Below are positions 1 to 6,013 of a DNA stretch of 29,435 nucleotides, in pieces. This stretch comes from Gaiellasilicea sp035575835 (lineage in GTDB: Bacteria > Actinomycetota > Thermoleophilia > Gaiellales > Gaiellaceae), in the NCBI GenBank assembly GCA_035575835.1, contig DATLXM010000052.1:1-29435 (forward strand). The letters run 5' to 3'. Every line of letters begins with the position of its first letter. Positions within the stretch are counted from its first letter, which is position 1. Below the pieces are notes generated by a model. That model did not search any database. It was given only the letters and a program-made list of their open reading frames with translations, and was not told the DNA's origin. A program made the position numbers and the translations under genes.

Positions 1-2
1 CA

Positions 3-80
3 GGCCGCGAAGCGGCCCCTTCAGGGGTCTTGGCGCGATCGGGCTCGGCGAAAGCCGATCCCGATCTTCTTGCGCCCTAG
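3..80 (-). repeat. Structured palindromic repeat, copy A
   Basis: It lies directly downstream of the stop codon of the minus-strand gene at 84-479. Reading in that gene's direction there is CTAG, an outer GCGC arm (72-76, pairing with 32-36), an inner 11-bp hairpin (39-49 with 54-64, one mismatch, 4-nt loop 50-53), then an AAGACCCCTNAAGGGGCC block (15-31) and a GGCCGC/GCGGCC palindrome (3-17). A second copy at 1951-2028 has the same blocks but a different inner stem. It could act as a transcription terminator or be a REP-like dispersed element. The copy may extend beyond the window edge. No coding potential is evident. Confidence 0.7.
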
Positions 81-83
81 AAA

Positions 84-479
84 TTACCGCTGCTCGAGTT
101 GCTTCTTGGCGAACTCGCGGAAGCGGGCGCGGGCGTCGTCGTCCGGCCCGAGGTTGTCCTCGTCGCGGTACTTCGGATCGGCGGCGATCTCCTCGGCGAC
201 CGCTCTGACCTCGCGCGCCACGGCAGCCTTGTGGGCCGGATCCTTGAGCAGCAGCCCGATCCACGTCTCGGAGCCGTCGTATGGCGGCAGATCGTGCTCG
301 ACCAGGAGTTCGCCGAGCTTCATCCCGACCCGGATGTAGGCGAAGGTACGGAAAGCGAGGATGCGGCGCGGCGAGCCGACGAGACGCGCGATCTCGGGAT
401 CGTCCCTCTGGATCTGCTCGACGATCCCGCCGATGGGCTCGTCGACGAGGGGGAGCCAGATCTCCTCGTGCTCCGTCAC
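84..479 (-). CDS. Hypothetical protein (131 aa)
   Basis: I do not recognise this protein. It is soluble, with no membrane segment or signal peptide, and has a charged helical C-terminal half rich in Glu, Asp, Arg and Ala that ends in KKQLEQR. The GTG start at 479 lies 13 bp downstream of the stop of the second TauE/SafE gene, so it is probably the third gene of that short operon. Its stop runs straight into repeat copy A. The codon style matches its neighbours. A role linked to the transporter halves upstream is only a guess from position. Confidence 0.7.
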   Translation of the reverse strand: MTEHEEIWLPLVDEPIGGIVEQIQRDDPEIARLVGSPRRILAFRTFAYIRVGMKLGELLVEHDLPPYDGSETWIGLLLKDPAHKAAVAREVRAVAEEIAADPKYRDEDNLGPDDDARARFREFAKKQLEQR

Positions 480-492
480 GTGAGCCCCGACT

Positions 493-885
493 TCATGGAG
501 ACGAAGTGTAGGCGGTCGGCCGCCGAGCCCGCCAGGCGAGTTGCGCCGCGACAGCGAACAGCAAGATGGCGAAGAGACGCCTGAGGACGTCTTCGGGCAG
601 TGCGATCGCGACCTGGACGCCCACCTCGACGCCGGCGATCGACGCCAGCCCGAGGGTCAGCGAGGTGCGCCAGCGCACGTTCCCGTAGTGCCGTTGGCGC
701 CACGTCCCGGCGGCGACGGTGGGGAGGATCGCGAGCAGCGAGGTCGCCTCGGCGTCGAGCTGCCCGAGCCCCAGCACGACCAGCGTGGGGACGAAGAGAA
801 TCCCGCCACCGACGCCGAAGAGACCGGCGAGCACCCCGGCGGCGAGGCCGAGCAGAAGCCCGAACGCGATCTTCTCGGGGCTCAT
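493..885 (-). CDS. TauE/SafE (TSUP) family half-transporter, second gene
   Basis: This 130-residue membrane protein begins at ATG 885, which overlaps the stop of the preceding gene by 4 bp (ATGA), implying translational coupling. It has about four hydrophobic segments and opens with the TSUP signature GLFGVGGGILFVPTLV (about residues 21-36). TSUP proteins are normally about 250 residues with two such repeats in one chain and export sulfite, sulfoacetate or related organic anions. Here each repeat is its own gene. A longer upstream reading in this frame only shadows the first gene. The pair probably assembles as a heterodimer. The substrate cannot be told from sequence. Confidence 0.85.
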   Translation of the reverse strand: MSPEKIAFGLLLGLAAGVLAGLFGVGGGILFVPTLVVLGLGQLDAEATSLLAILPTVAAGTWRQRHYGNVRWRTSLTLGLASIAGVEVGVQVAIALPEDVLRRLFAILLFAVAAQLAWRARRPTAYTSSP

Positions 886-1223
886 ACGAGCAGCCAGACG
901 GCGATCGAGGCGAGCAGCGCGGCGAAGCCCAGCGTCAGGGGACGAGCGTCGATCCGCTGCGCGAGCGTCGCCCCGGCGACAGCGCCGACCGCGGCCGGCA
1001 GGCCGACGAGGGCTGCGTGCCCGAAGTGGAGATGGCCTTCGAATCCGTACCTGGTCGCGCCTGCGAGCGCGGTGATCCCGATCGCGGCCAGCGAGGTCGC
1101 GGTCGCAACGTGAGGCGGGCATCGCGCCGCCAGGAGCAGCAGCGGCACGATCACGATTCCCCCGCCGACGCCGAAGAGGGCGCTGAAGAGGCCCGCGACC
1201 AGCCCGATGCCGACGAGCCTCAC
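882..1223 (-). CDS. TauE/SafE (TSUP) family half-transporter, first gene
   Basis: This 113-residue membrane protein starts at GTG 1223. It carries the same signature, LFSALFGVGGGIVIVPLL (about residues 11-28), as its downstream partner, followed by three further hydrophobic stretches. The family's usual fusion of two repeats is missing: the chain stops after one repeat and the second is encoded by the next, 4-bp-overlapping gene. A -10-like box, TAGGAT, ends 6 nt before the GTG, so the mRNA is probably leaderless. It is divergent from the trehalose-phosphatase gene with a 17-bp gap. Confidence 0.85.
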   Translation of the reverse strand: MRLVGIGLVAGLFSALFGVGGGIVIVPLLLLAARCPPHVATATSLAAIGITALAGATRYGFEGHLHFGHAALVGLPAAVGAVAGATLAQRIDARPLTLGFAALLASIAVWLLV

Positions 1224-1228
1224 GCTCG

Positions 1229-1235
1229 TATCCTA
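1229..1235. promoter_or_regulatory. Shared bidirectional -10 element, TSUP/otsB
   Basis: TATCCT (1229-1234) on the plus strand and TAGGAT (1235-1230) on the minus strand overlap by 5 bp. With the usual -12 to -7 placement, the start points fall on 1241 and 1223, exactly the first bases of the two GTG start codons. This predicts two leaderless transcripts from one symmetric element. No convincing -35 is visible on either side. Confidence 0.6.
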
Positions 1236-1240
1236 CGACG

Positions 1241-1954
1241 GTGGTGAGCGAGCTCCTGGATCGGATCGCAGCCGAGCCCGCGCGGACTGCGCTCCTCTTC
1301 GACGTGGACGGGGTGCTCGCGCCGATCGTCGACGTCCCCCACGAGGCGGTCGTGCCGGAGGAGACCCGGACGGAGTTGCGGCGGCTCAACCGTCACTACG
1401 CGCTCGTCGCCTGCATCAGCGGACGGCCTGGCACGGACGCGCGCCGGATCGTGGCGCTCGACGAGCTCGTCTACGTGGGCGAGCACGGGCTCGAGCTCGT
1501 CCCCGAGGCCGCCGACTGGCGCGACCGCCTACACACGTTGACCGAGACGGTCGCCTGGGAGGACGTCGAGCGCAAGCCGCTCACCGTCACCTTCCACTAC
1601 CGGCGCGCCGAGGACGAGGCGGAGGCGGTCCGGTTCCTCGAAGCAGTCGCGACGCGTGCGCGCGCGGAGGGTTTCGTCGCCCGCTTCGGCCGCAAGGTGC
1701 TGGAGCTACGGCCGCCGATCGGCGCCCACAAGGGAACCGCGGTCGCCCATCTGCTCGGAGAGCGTGGTCTGAGCCGCGCGCTCTACGCGGGAGACGACAC
1801 GACCGACCTCGATGCGTTCGCCACGCTCGCCGGGCTCGAGCTCGGCGTCGCAGTCGCGGTCGCCTCGGAGGAGTCGCCCCCGGAGCTGCGCGAGGCCGCC
1901 GACCTCGTGGTCGGCAGCCCCGCTGAGTTCCTGGAAGTGATGCGCGCCCTCTAG
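1241..1954 (+). CDS. otsB: Trehalose-6-phosphate phosphatase (HAD superfamily)
   Basis: This 237-residue cytosolic enzyme would dephosphorylate trehalose 6-phosphate to trehalose. HAD motif I is LLFDVDGVLAPI (about residues 18-29). CISGRP (about 58-63) matches the TPP motif, GEHGLE follows at about 79-84, and the C-terminal GDDTTDLDAF (about 187-196) is the Mg-binding motif IV. Length fits OtsB. I see no trehalose-phosphate synthase (otsA) in the window, so its partner must lie elsewhere. GTG 1241 is the start because a TATCCT box ends 6 nt before it. The gene ends at repeat copy B. Confidence 0.88.
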   Translation: MVSELLDRIAAEPARTALLFDVDGVLAPIVDVPHEAVVPEETRTELRRLNRHYALVACISGRPGTDARRIVALDELVYVGEHGLELVPEAADWRDRLHTLTETVAWEDVERKPLTVTFHYRRAEDEAEAVRFLEAVATRARAEGFVARFGRKVLELRPPIGAHKGTAVAHLLGERGLSRALYAGDDTTDLDAFATLAGLELGVAVAVASEESPPELREAADLVVGSPAEFLEVMRAL

Positions 1955-2028
1955 CTTTTGCGCAAGATGAGCATCCGCAGGAGCGGATGCTCATCGCGCG
2001 AAGACCCCTAAAGGGGCCGCCCGCGGCC
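1951..2028 (+). repeat. Structured palindromic repeat, copy B
   Basis: It lies between the convergent ends of otsB and the MFS gene. Blocks are in the same order as copy A: CTAG, outer GCGC (1960-1963, with 1996-1999), a perfect 13-bp hairpin (1966-1978 with 1983-1995, loop AGGA), the AAGACCCCTNAAGGGGCC block (2001-2018) and the GGCCGC/GCGGCC palindrome (2015-2028). The outer blocks are nearly identical to copy A, while the inner stem sequence is entirely different yet still pairs. It is probably a terminator for one or both flanking genes. Confidence 0.75.
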
Positions 2029-2047
2029 CAAGATCACTCGCATCAGC

Positions 2048-3503
2048 TCACGCAGCTTCTAGAGCCGGAATGGGTTCAGCGGCCTCGAGCTCGAGCTCCT
2101 CGCGGCGGATCAGAGCGAGCGAGAGGACGACGCCGGCGACGGCGACGATCGTGCCGCCCCAGAACGCTGCGTGAAACCCGTCCACGAGCGCCGGAGAGAG
2201 CTGGGCGCCGCCCGCGAGCGCGTCCGAGGTCGTGGTCGTCGCGACCGCGGAAAGTGCCGCGATCCCGAGTGCGCCGCCGATCTGCTGGGAGGTGTTGATC
2301 AGTCCGGAGGCGAGACCCGCCTCGGCGGGCTGCACGCCCGCGAGGGCGGCGATCGAGATCGGCACGAACGAGAAGCCCATTCCGACCGCGATCAGGAGGA
2401 AGCCCGGGAGGAGGTCTCCGAGATACGAGCCTCCGACCGAGACCTGCGTGAAGTAGAAGAGCCCGACCGAGAGGAACACCATCCCGGTGACGAGCACCGG
2501 CTTGACGCCGACGCGGTTCACGAGCTGCGCGGCGACGCCCGACCAGATGATCGCCGTGCCCGCGGTCGCGAGATAGGCGATGCCGGTCTTCATGGCCGAG
2601 TAGCCGAGCACCTGCTGCATGTAGAGCGTCAGCATCAGGAACATCGCAAAAAGCGCGGTTCCGAGGATGAACCCGGCCACGTTCGCGCCCAGCACCGTTC
2701 GGATCCCGAGGATCCCGAACCGCATCAGCGGCTCCGGGTGGCGGCGCTCCCAGACGACGAAGGCGGCGAGCAGGGCGAACGCGCCGGCGAAGATCGCCCA
2801 CGTCGTGGCCGAGCCCCAGCCGTAGTCGTTCGCCTTCGTGATCGCGTAGACGAGCAGCATCAGCCCGCCCGTGACGAGCGCGGCCCCCGGGGCATCGAAG
2901 CTCTTGACCCGTGCGTCGCGGCTCTCGCCGAGAAGGATCGGGGTCAGGATGAGGCCGGCGATTCCGACCGGAAGGTTGACGAAGAAGATCCACTCCCAGG
3001 AGAGGACGTCGGTGAGGACGCCGCCGAGAAGCACTCCGGCAGCGGCTCCGAAGCCTCCGACCGCGCCCCAGACGCCGAGCGCGATGTTGCGCTCCTTGCC
3101 TTCGGCGAAGGTGGTCGTGAGGATCGAGAGAGCGGCCGGCGAGATCACCGCAGCGCCGAGGCCCTGGAGCGCGCGCGCTGCGATCAGGGAGCCTTCACTC
3201 CACGCGAGGCCGGCGAGGAACGAGGCGACGGTGAACAGGATCAGGCCGGCGATGAAGATCCGGCGCCGGCCGAGGATGTCGGCGAGCCTGCCGCCGAGCA
3301 GGAGGAAACCGCCGAAGACGAGCGCGTAGGCGCTGATCACCCACTGCAGGTTCTCCTGCGAGAAGCCGAGGTCGGTCTTGATCGACGGCAGGGCGACGTT
3401 CACGATCGCGATATCGCGATATCGCGATATCGAGTACGACCATGAACTGCACCGCGCTCAGAAGCGCCAGCGCGAACCATCTTTTTTTAGTCGATTCAAC
3501 CAT
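2048..3503 (-). CDS. DHA2-family MFS drug efflux transporter, frameshifted by an 8-bp repeat
   Basis: This is a 14-TM EmrB/QacA-type proton-drug antiporter, 479 residues once the frame is repaired. The natural start is ATG 3503 (MVESTKKRWFALALL...). The DHA2 signature LDxTIVNVALP is split: after LDIAI the frame is lost in three tandem CGCGATAT units (3407-3430). Removing two units (16 nt) restores LDIAIVNVALP. As it stands, translation from 3503 ends early. A GTG at 3403 could restart the remaining frame (451 aa) but without TM1. The rest is intact: GGRLADILGRRR motif A, then ARALQGLGAA and GGVLTDVLSWEWIFFVNLP. It is divergent from an HxlR-type regulator, the usual arrangement for drug-responsive control. 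Confidence 0.85.
3405..3432. repeat. Tandem 8-bp repeat, 3 units, palindromic
   Basis: CGCGATAT occurs three times perfectly (3407-3414, 3415-3422, 3423-3430), with partial units at both ends. The tract contains a perfect 24-bp palindrome. It sits inside the coding region for TM1 of the MFS gene and shifts the frame. Such tracts are prone to slipped-strand change in copy number. Confidence 0.9.
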
Positions 3504-3536
3504 GCTTTTCAGTCCCTTTCGCGTATGATGCTTGCG

Positions 3537-3581
3537 AACTTACAGGAACTACTTGCGAAAAGCAAGTGTGAACTATAGAAT
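3537..3581. promoter_or_regulatory. Divergent MFS/HxlR promoters with a shared operator
   Basis: Toward the regulator: -35 TTGCGA (3553-3558), 17-bp spacer, -10 TAGAAT (3576-3581). Toward the MFS gene: -35 TTGCTT (3565-3560), 17-bp spacer, -10 TAAGTT (3542-3537). Both -35 boxes lie inside the inverted repeat ACTTGCGAAAAGCAAGT (3551-3567), a good operator for a dimeric winged-helix repressor. A further half-site, GTTCGCAAG, lies at 3539-3531 on the minus strand. The stretch is clearly more AT-rich than its surroundings. Confidence 0.65.
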
Positions 3582-3592
3582 TCGAAGTTCTG

Positions 3593-4204
3593 GTGAAGAG
3601 CTACGCCGACACCTACTGCCCGATCGCCCACTCGCTGGGTCTCGTCGGCGAGCGCTGGTCGCTGCTCGTGGTGCGCGAGCTGATGCACGGGCCCAAGCGC
3701 TACACCGACCTGGTCGACGGGCTTCCGGGAATCGGCACGAACATTCTCGCCTCGCGCCTCAAGGACTTGGAGACCGGCGGCCTCATCCGGAAGACGAAGC
3801 TGCCACCACCGGCGGCCTCGACGGTCTACGAGCTGACGCAGTGTGGGCACGACCTGCGCCCGGTTCTCCACGAGCTCGCTCGCTGGGGCGCCCGGACGCT
3901 CGGGCCCCCGCCGCCCGACGCACTCAAGCCGGGCTGGCTCAGGAACGCGCTCGAGGTCGGGCTCTCACCCGCCGTCAGTGACGCGAGCATCGCCTTCCGC
4001 GTCGGTGAGGAGGAGGCGACGGTGGTCAGCGGCGAGTCGAGGGACGGGATCGCCGCCGACGCGGACGTGCTGGTCGAGACGGACGAGCACGGCTTCTACC
4101 ACTTGCTCGTGAACCGCGATCTCAGTGGCGTCCGGGTCGAGGGAGACGTCGCCCTGCTCGAGCGCGTGGTCAGCTCGGTCGCGACCGAGCCCCTTCCCGC
4201 CTGA
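3593..4204 (+). CDS. HxlR-family winged-helix transcriptional regulator with C-terminal extension
   Basis: This 203-residue protein has an N-terminal HxlR domain of about 100 residues: YCPIAHSLGLVGERWSLLVV, then RYTDLVDGLPGIGTNILASR as recognition helix and LPPPAASTVYELT as wing. The remainder (about 110-203) resembles the SCP2-like ligand-binding extension seen in many actinobacterial HxlR proteins; that is inferred from length and composition. It is divergent from the MFS efflux gene and very probably represses it, and itself, through the inverted repeat at 3551-3567. The GTG at 3593 is only a few nt after the predicted start point. Its last 35 bp overlap the 3' end of the convergent decarboxylase gene. 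Confidence 0.87.
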   Translation: MKSYADTYCPIAHSLGLVGERWSLLVVRELMHGPKRYTDLVDGLPGIGTNILASRLKDLETGGLIRKTKLPPPAASTVYELTQCGHDLRPVLHELARWGARTLGPPPPDALKPGWLRNALEVGLSPAVSDASIAFRVGEEEATVVSGESRDGIAADADVLVETDEHGFYHLLVNRDLSGVRVEGDVALLERVVSSVATEPLPA

Positions 4205-5483
4205 GCACCTCCCAGGCGAGCTGCACGTCCGCCTCGGTCGTGCGCGCATTCCCGACCGCGAGCCGGAGCAAGTAGCGCCCGTCGAGCTTCGTGTGGCTGA
4301 GGAAGGCCTCGCCGCTCGCGTTGACGCGCTCGAGCAGCGCCTCGTTCTCCTCGTCCGAGCCGTCGCGCCGGAAGCAGACGAGCGAGAACGGCCGCGGCGC
4401 GGTCACCTCCCAGCCGGGCTCGTCGCGAACCCAGCCCTCGAAGAGCTCAGCGAGCCCGATCGCGGCCCGGATCCGCTCCTGCAGCCCCTCCCGTCCGTAG
4501 CAGCGCAGCACCGCCCAGAGCTTGAGCGCCCGGAAGCGGCGACCGAGCACAGGGCTGTACTCGGAGAGGCTCGCGACCTCCTCGCTCACGCGCAGGTACT
4601 CGGGGACGAGGCTGAAGGCGGCGCGGAGCTCGTCGGGGCGGCGCGTCCAGAAGGTGGAGCAATCCATCGGGGTCAGGAGCCACTTGTGCGGATTGACCAC
4701 GATCGAGTCGGCGCGCTCCCAGCCTGTGAAGAGGTGACGTAGCTCGGGACAGACCGCCGCCGAGCCCGCGTAGGCGGCGTCCACGTGCAGCCACACGGCT
4801 GCACGCTCGCACGCGTCGGCGATCGCCGGTACGGGATCGATCGAGCTCGTCGAGGTCGTCCCGATCGTCGCCACGACCGCACAGGCGCCGTCCAGCTCGA
4901 GCGCATCCGGCCGGAGCCGGAACGCCTCGTCGACCGGGACGGGGCGCGGCTCGAGCTCAAGCAAGCGGCAGGCCTTCGCGACCGACGAGTGGGCGTGTTC
5001 GGAGTAGACGACCGCGCGGGCGCCGGGCTTCGCCTGCCGTGCCGCCGCGAGCGCAACCATCGTGCAGGTCGAAGCGGTGTCCTCGATGTGACCGTGCAGT
5101 CCATCGGGCAGGCCCAGGAGCTGCGCGAGCCAGTCCAGGGTCAGCTCCTCGAGCTCCTGGAGCGCGGGCGAGGTGCGCCAGAGGATCCCGACCTGGTTGA
5201 GGCCGGCTGCGAGGAGCTCGGCCAGGATCCCCGGCTCGGAGCCCGTGTTCGCGAAATAGGCGAAGAACCGCGGGCTCTGCCAGTGGGTCATGCCCGGGAG
5301 GAGAATCTCGTCCAGGTCGCGCAGGATGGCGGCGAACGGCTCCGCGGTCTCGGGCGGAGAGGGCGGAAGGCGCGCTCGGATCTCCCCCGGCTCGACCTGC
5401 GCCAGCACCGGCAGCTCCCGCACGCCTTCGAGATAGGAGGCGACCCAGTCGAGCGCCGCAGCCCCGTCCTCGCGGAAGCTCAT
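4170..5483 (-). CDS. PLP-dependent group II decarboxylase (aromatic-L-amino-acid decarboxylase type)
   Basis: This 437-residue fold-type I PLP enzyme probably decarboxylates an aromatic L-amino acid. Visible features are THWQSPRFFAYF (about 66-77), HIEDTASTCTMVALAAAR (132-149), the cofactor-binding Asp in HVDAAYAG (D235) and the Schiff-base lysine in VVNPHKWLL (K267). Length fits the family. The start is ATG 5483, overlapping the preceding LigT-like gene's stop by 4 bp; the longer upstream frame has unrelated sequence. Substrate choice (Tyr, Trp, Dopa or Phe) cannot be read from sequence. It is the last gene of polX-LigT-decarboxylase, an odd functional mix that may reflect only shared transcription. 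Confidence 0.87.
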   Translation of the reverse strand: MSFREDGAAALDWVASYLEGVRELPVLAQVEPGEIRARLPPSPPETAEPFAAILRDLDEILLPGMTHWQSPRFFAYFANTGSEPGILAELLAAGLNQVGILWRTSPALQELEELTLDWLAQLLGLPDGLHGHIEDTASTCTMVALAAARQAKPGARAVVYSEHAHSSVAKACRLLELEPRPVPVDEAFRLRPDALELDGACAVVATIGTTSTSSIDPVPAIADACERAAVWLHVDAAYAGSAAVCPELRHLFTGWERADSIVVNPHKWLLTPMDCSTFWTRRPDELRAAFSLVPEYLRVSEEVASLSEYSPVLGRRFRALKLWAVLRCYGREGLQERIRAAIGLAELFEGWVRDEPGWEVTAPRPFSLVCFRRDGSDEENEALLERVNASGEAFLSHTKLDGRYLLRLAVGNARTTEADVQLAWEVLRREGARSRPS

Positions 5484-6013
5484 GCGGCAGCCGCGCCGGC
5501 GAACGGAAGCGACGCGAGCTCGCGCCACGTCCCGTCCGTGAGCTCTTCGAGCAACGAGGCGGCGCGTGGGGCGCACGCGACCGGCAGAAGAGGCGCGACG
5601 CGCGCATCGATCCCGCGGAGCGTCGCGTCGGCTTCGGCCGGGTCGACCCGAGCCAGAGTGGCGTGAGGCACCGGGTCGGCGATCTCGCCCGCGTAGGGCG
5701 GGAGCTGCGGGTACCGGGCCCAGAGAGCCTCCAGGAGCAGCTCGAGCGAGTCTGCGGGCTCGGGCACGGCGTAGACCCAGGTGCCGGCGAGCAGATCGAC
5801 GCGGGTCAGCGCGAACACGGGCGGCGGGCGGCCTTCGAAGAAACGATGCAGCGCGGCGAGCGCCGCGTCGTCGAGCTCGACCCGCGGAACGAAGGGATAG
5901 AGCAGGGTCAGGTGGAGCGGCAGCTTGCGGGCCGATTCTGGATCGAGCTCGGCCCGGGCGCCCGCGAGATCCGGCGCCTCCCCTTCGAGAACGAGCACGA
6001 CAGCGGTGTTCAC
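5480..6013 (-). CDS. 2'-5' RNA ligase family (LigT-like 2H phosphoesterase)
   Basis: This 177-residue protein has the two H-x-T/S-x motifs that define the 2H phosphoesterase fold: LHLTLLYPF (H33, T35) and PHATLARV (H117, T119). Family members act on 2',5'- or cyclic phosphodiester bonds in RNA or small nucleotides. The GTG 6013 start overlaps the polX stop by 4 bp (GTGA) and its own stop overlaps the decarboxylase ATG. Co-transcription with polX hints at nucleic-acid end processing, but no partner specificity is visible. Confidence 0.83.
   Translation of the reverse strand: MNTAVVLVLEGEAPDLAGARAELDPESARKLPLHLTLLYPFVPRVELDDAALAALHRFFEGRPPPVFALTRVDLLAGTWVYAVPEPADSLELLLEALWARYPQLPPYAGEIADPVPHATLARVDPAEADATLRGIDARVAPLLPVACAPRAASLLEELTDGTWRELASLPFAGAAAA

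Noticed and set aside
1..2028. A transposon bounded by the two inverted repeat copies
   Set aside because: No transposase or target-site duplication is seen, the genes between are ordinary, and both copies lie at gene 3' ends as expected of terminators. I keep it only as a remote option.
3405..3432. CRISPR-like or integrase attachment repeat
   Set aside because: The units are contiguous 8-mers without spacers, and the flanks are continuous MFS coding sequence. It is a microsatellite-type expansion.
2171..3445. A 424-residue plus-strand open frame opposite the MFS gene
   Set aside because: It is very rich in Glu, Asp, Arg and Gly with no domain, and mirrors the MFS coding sequence.
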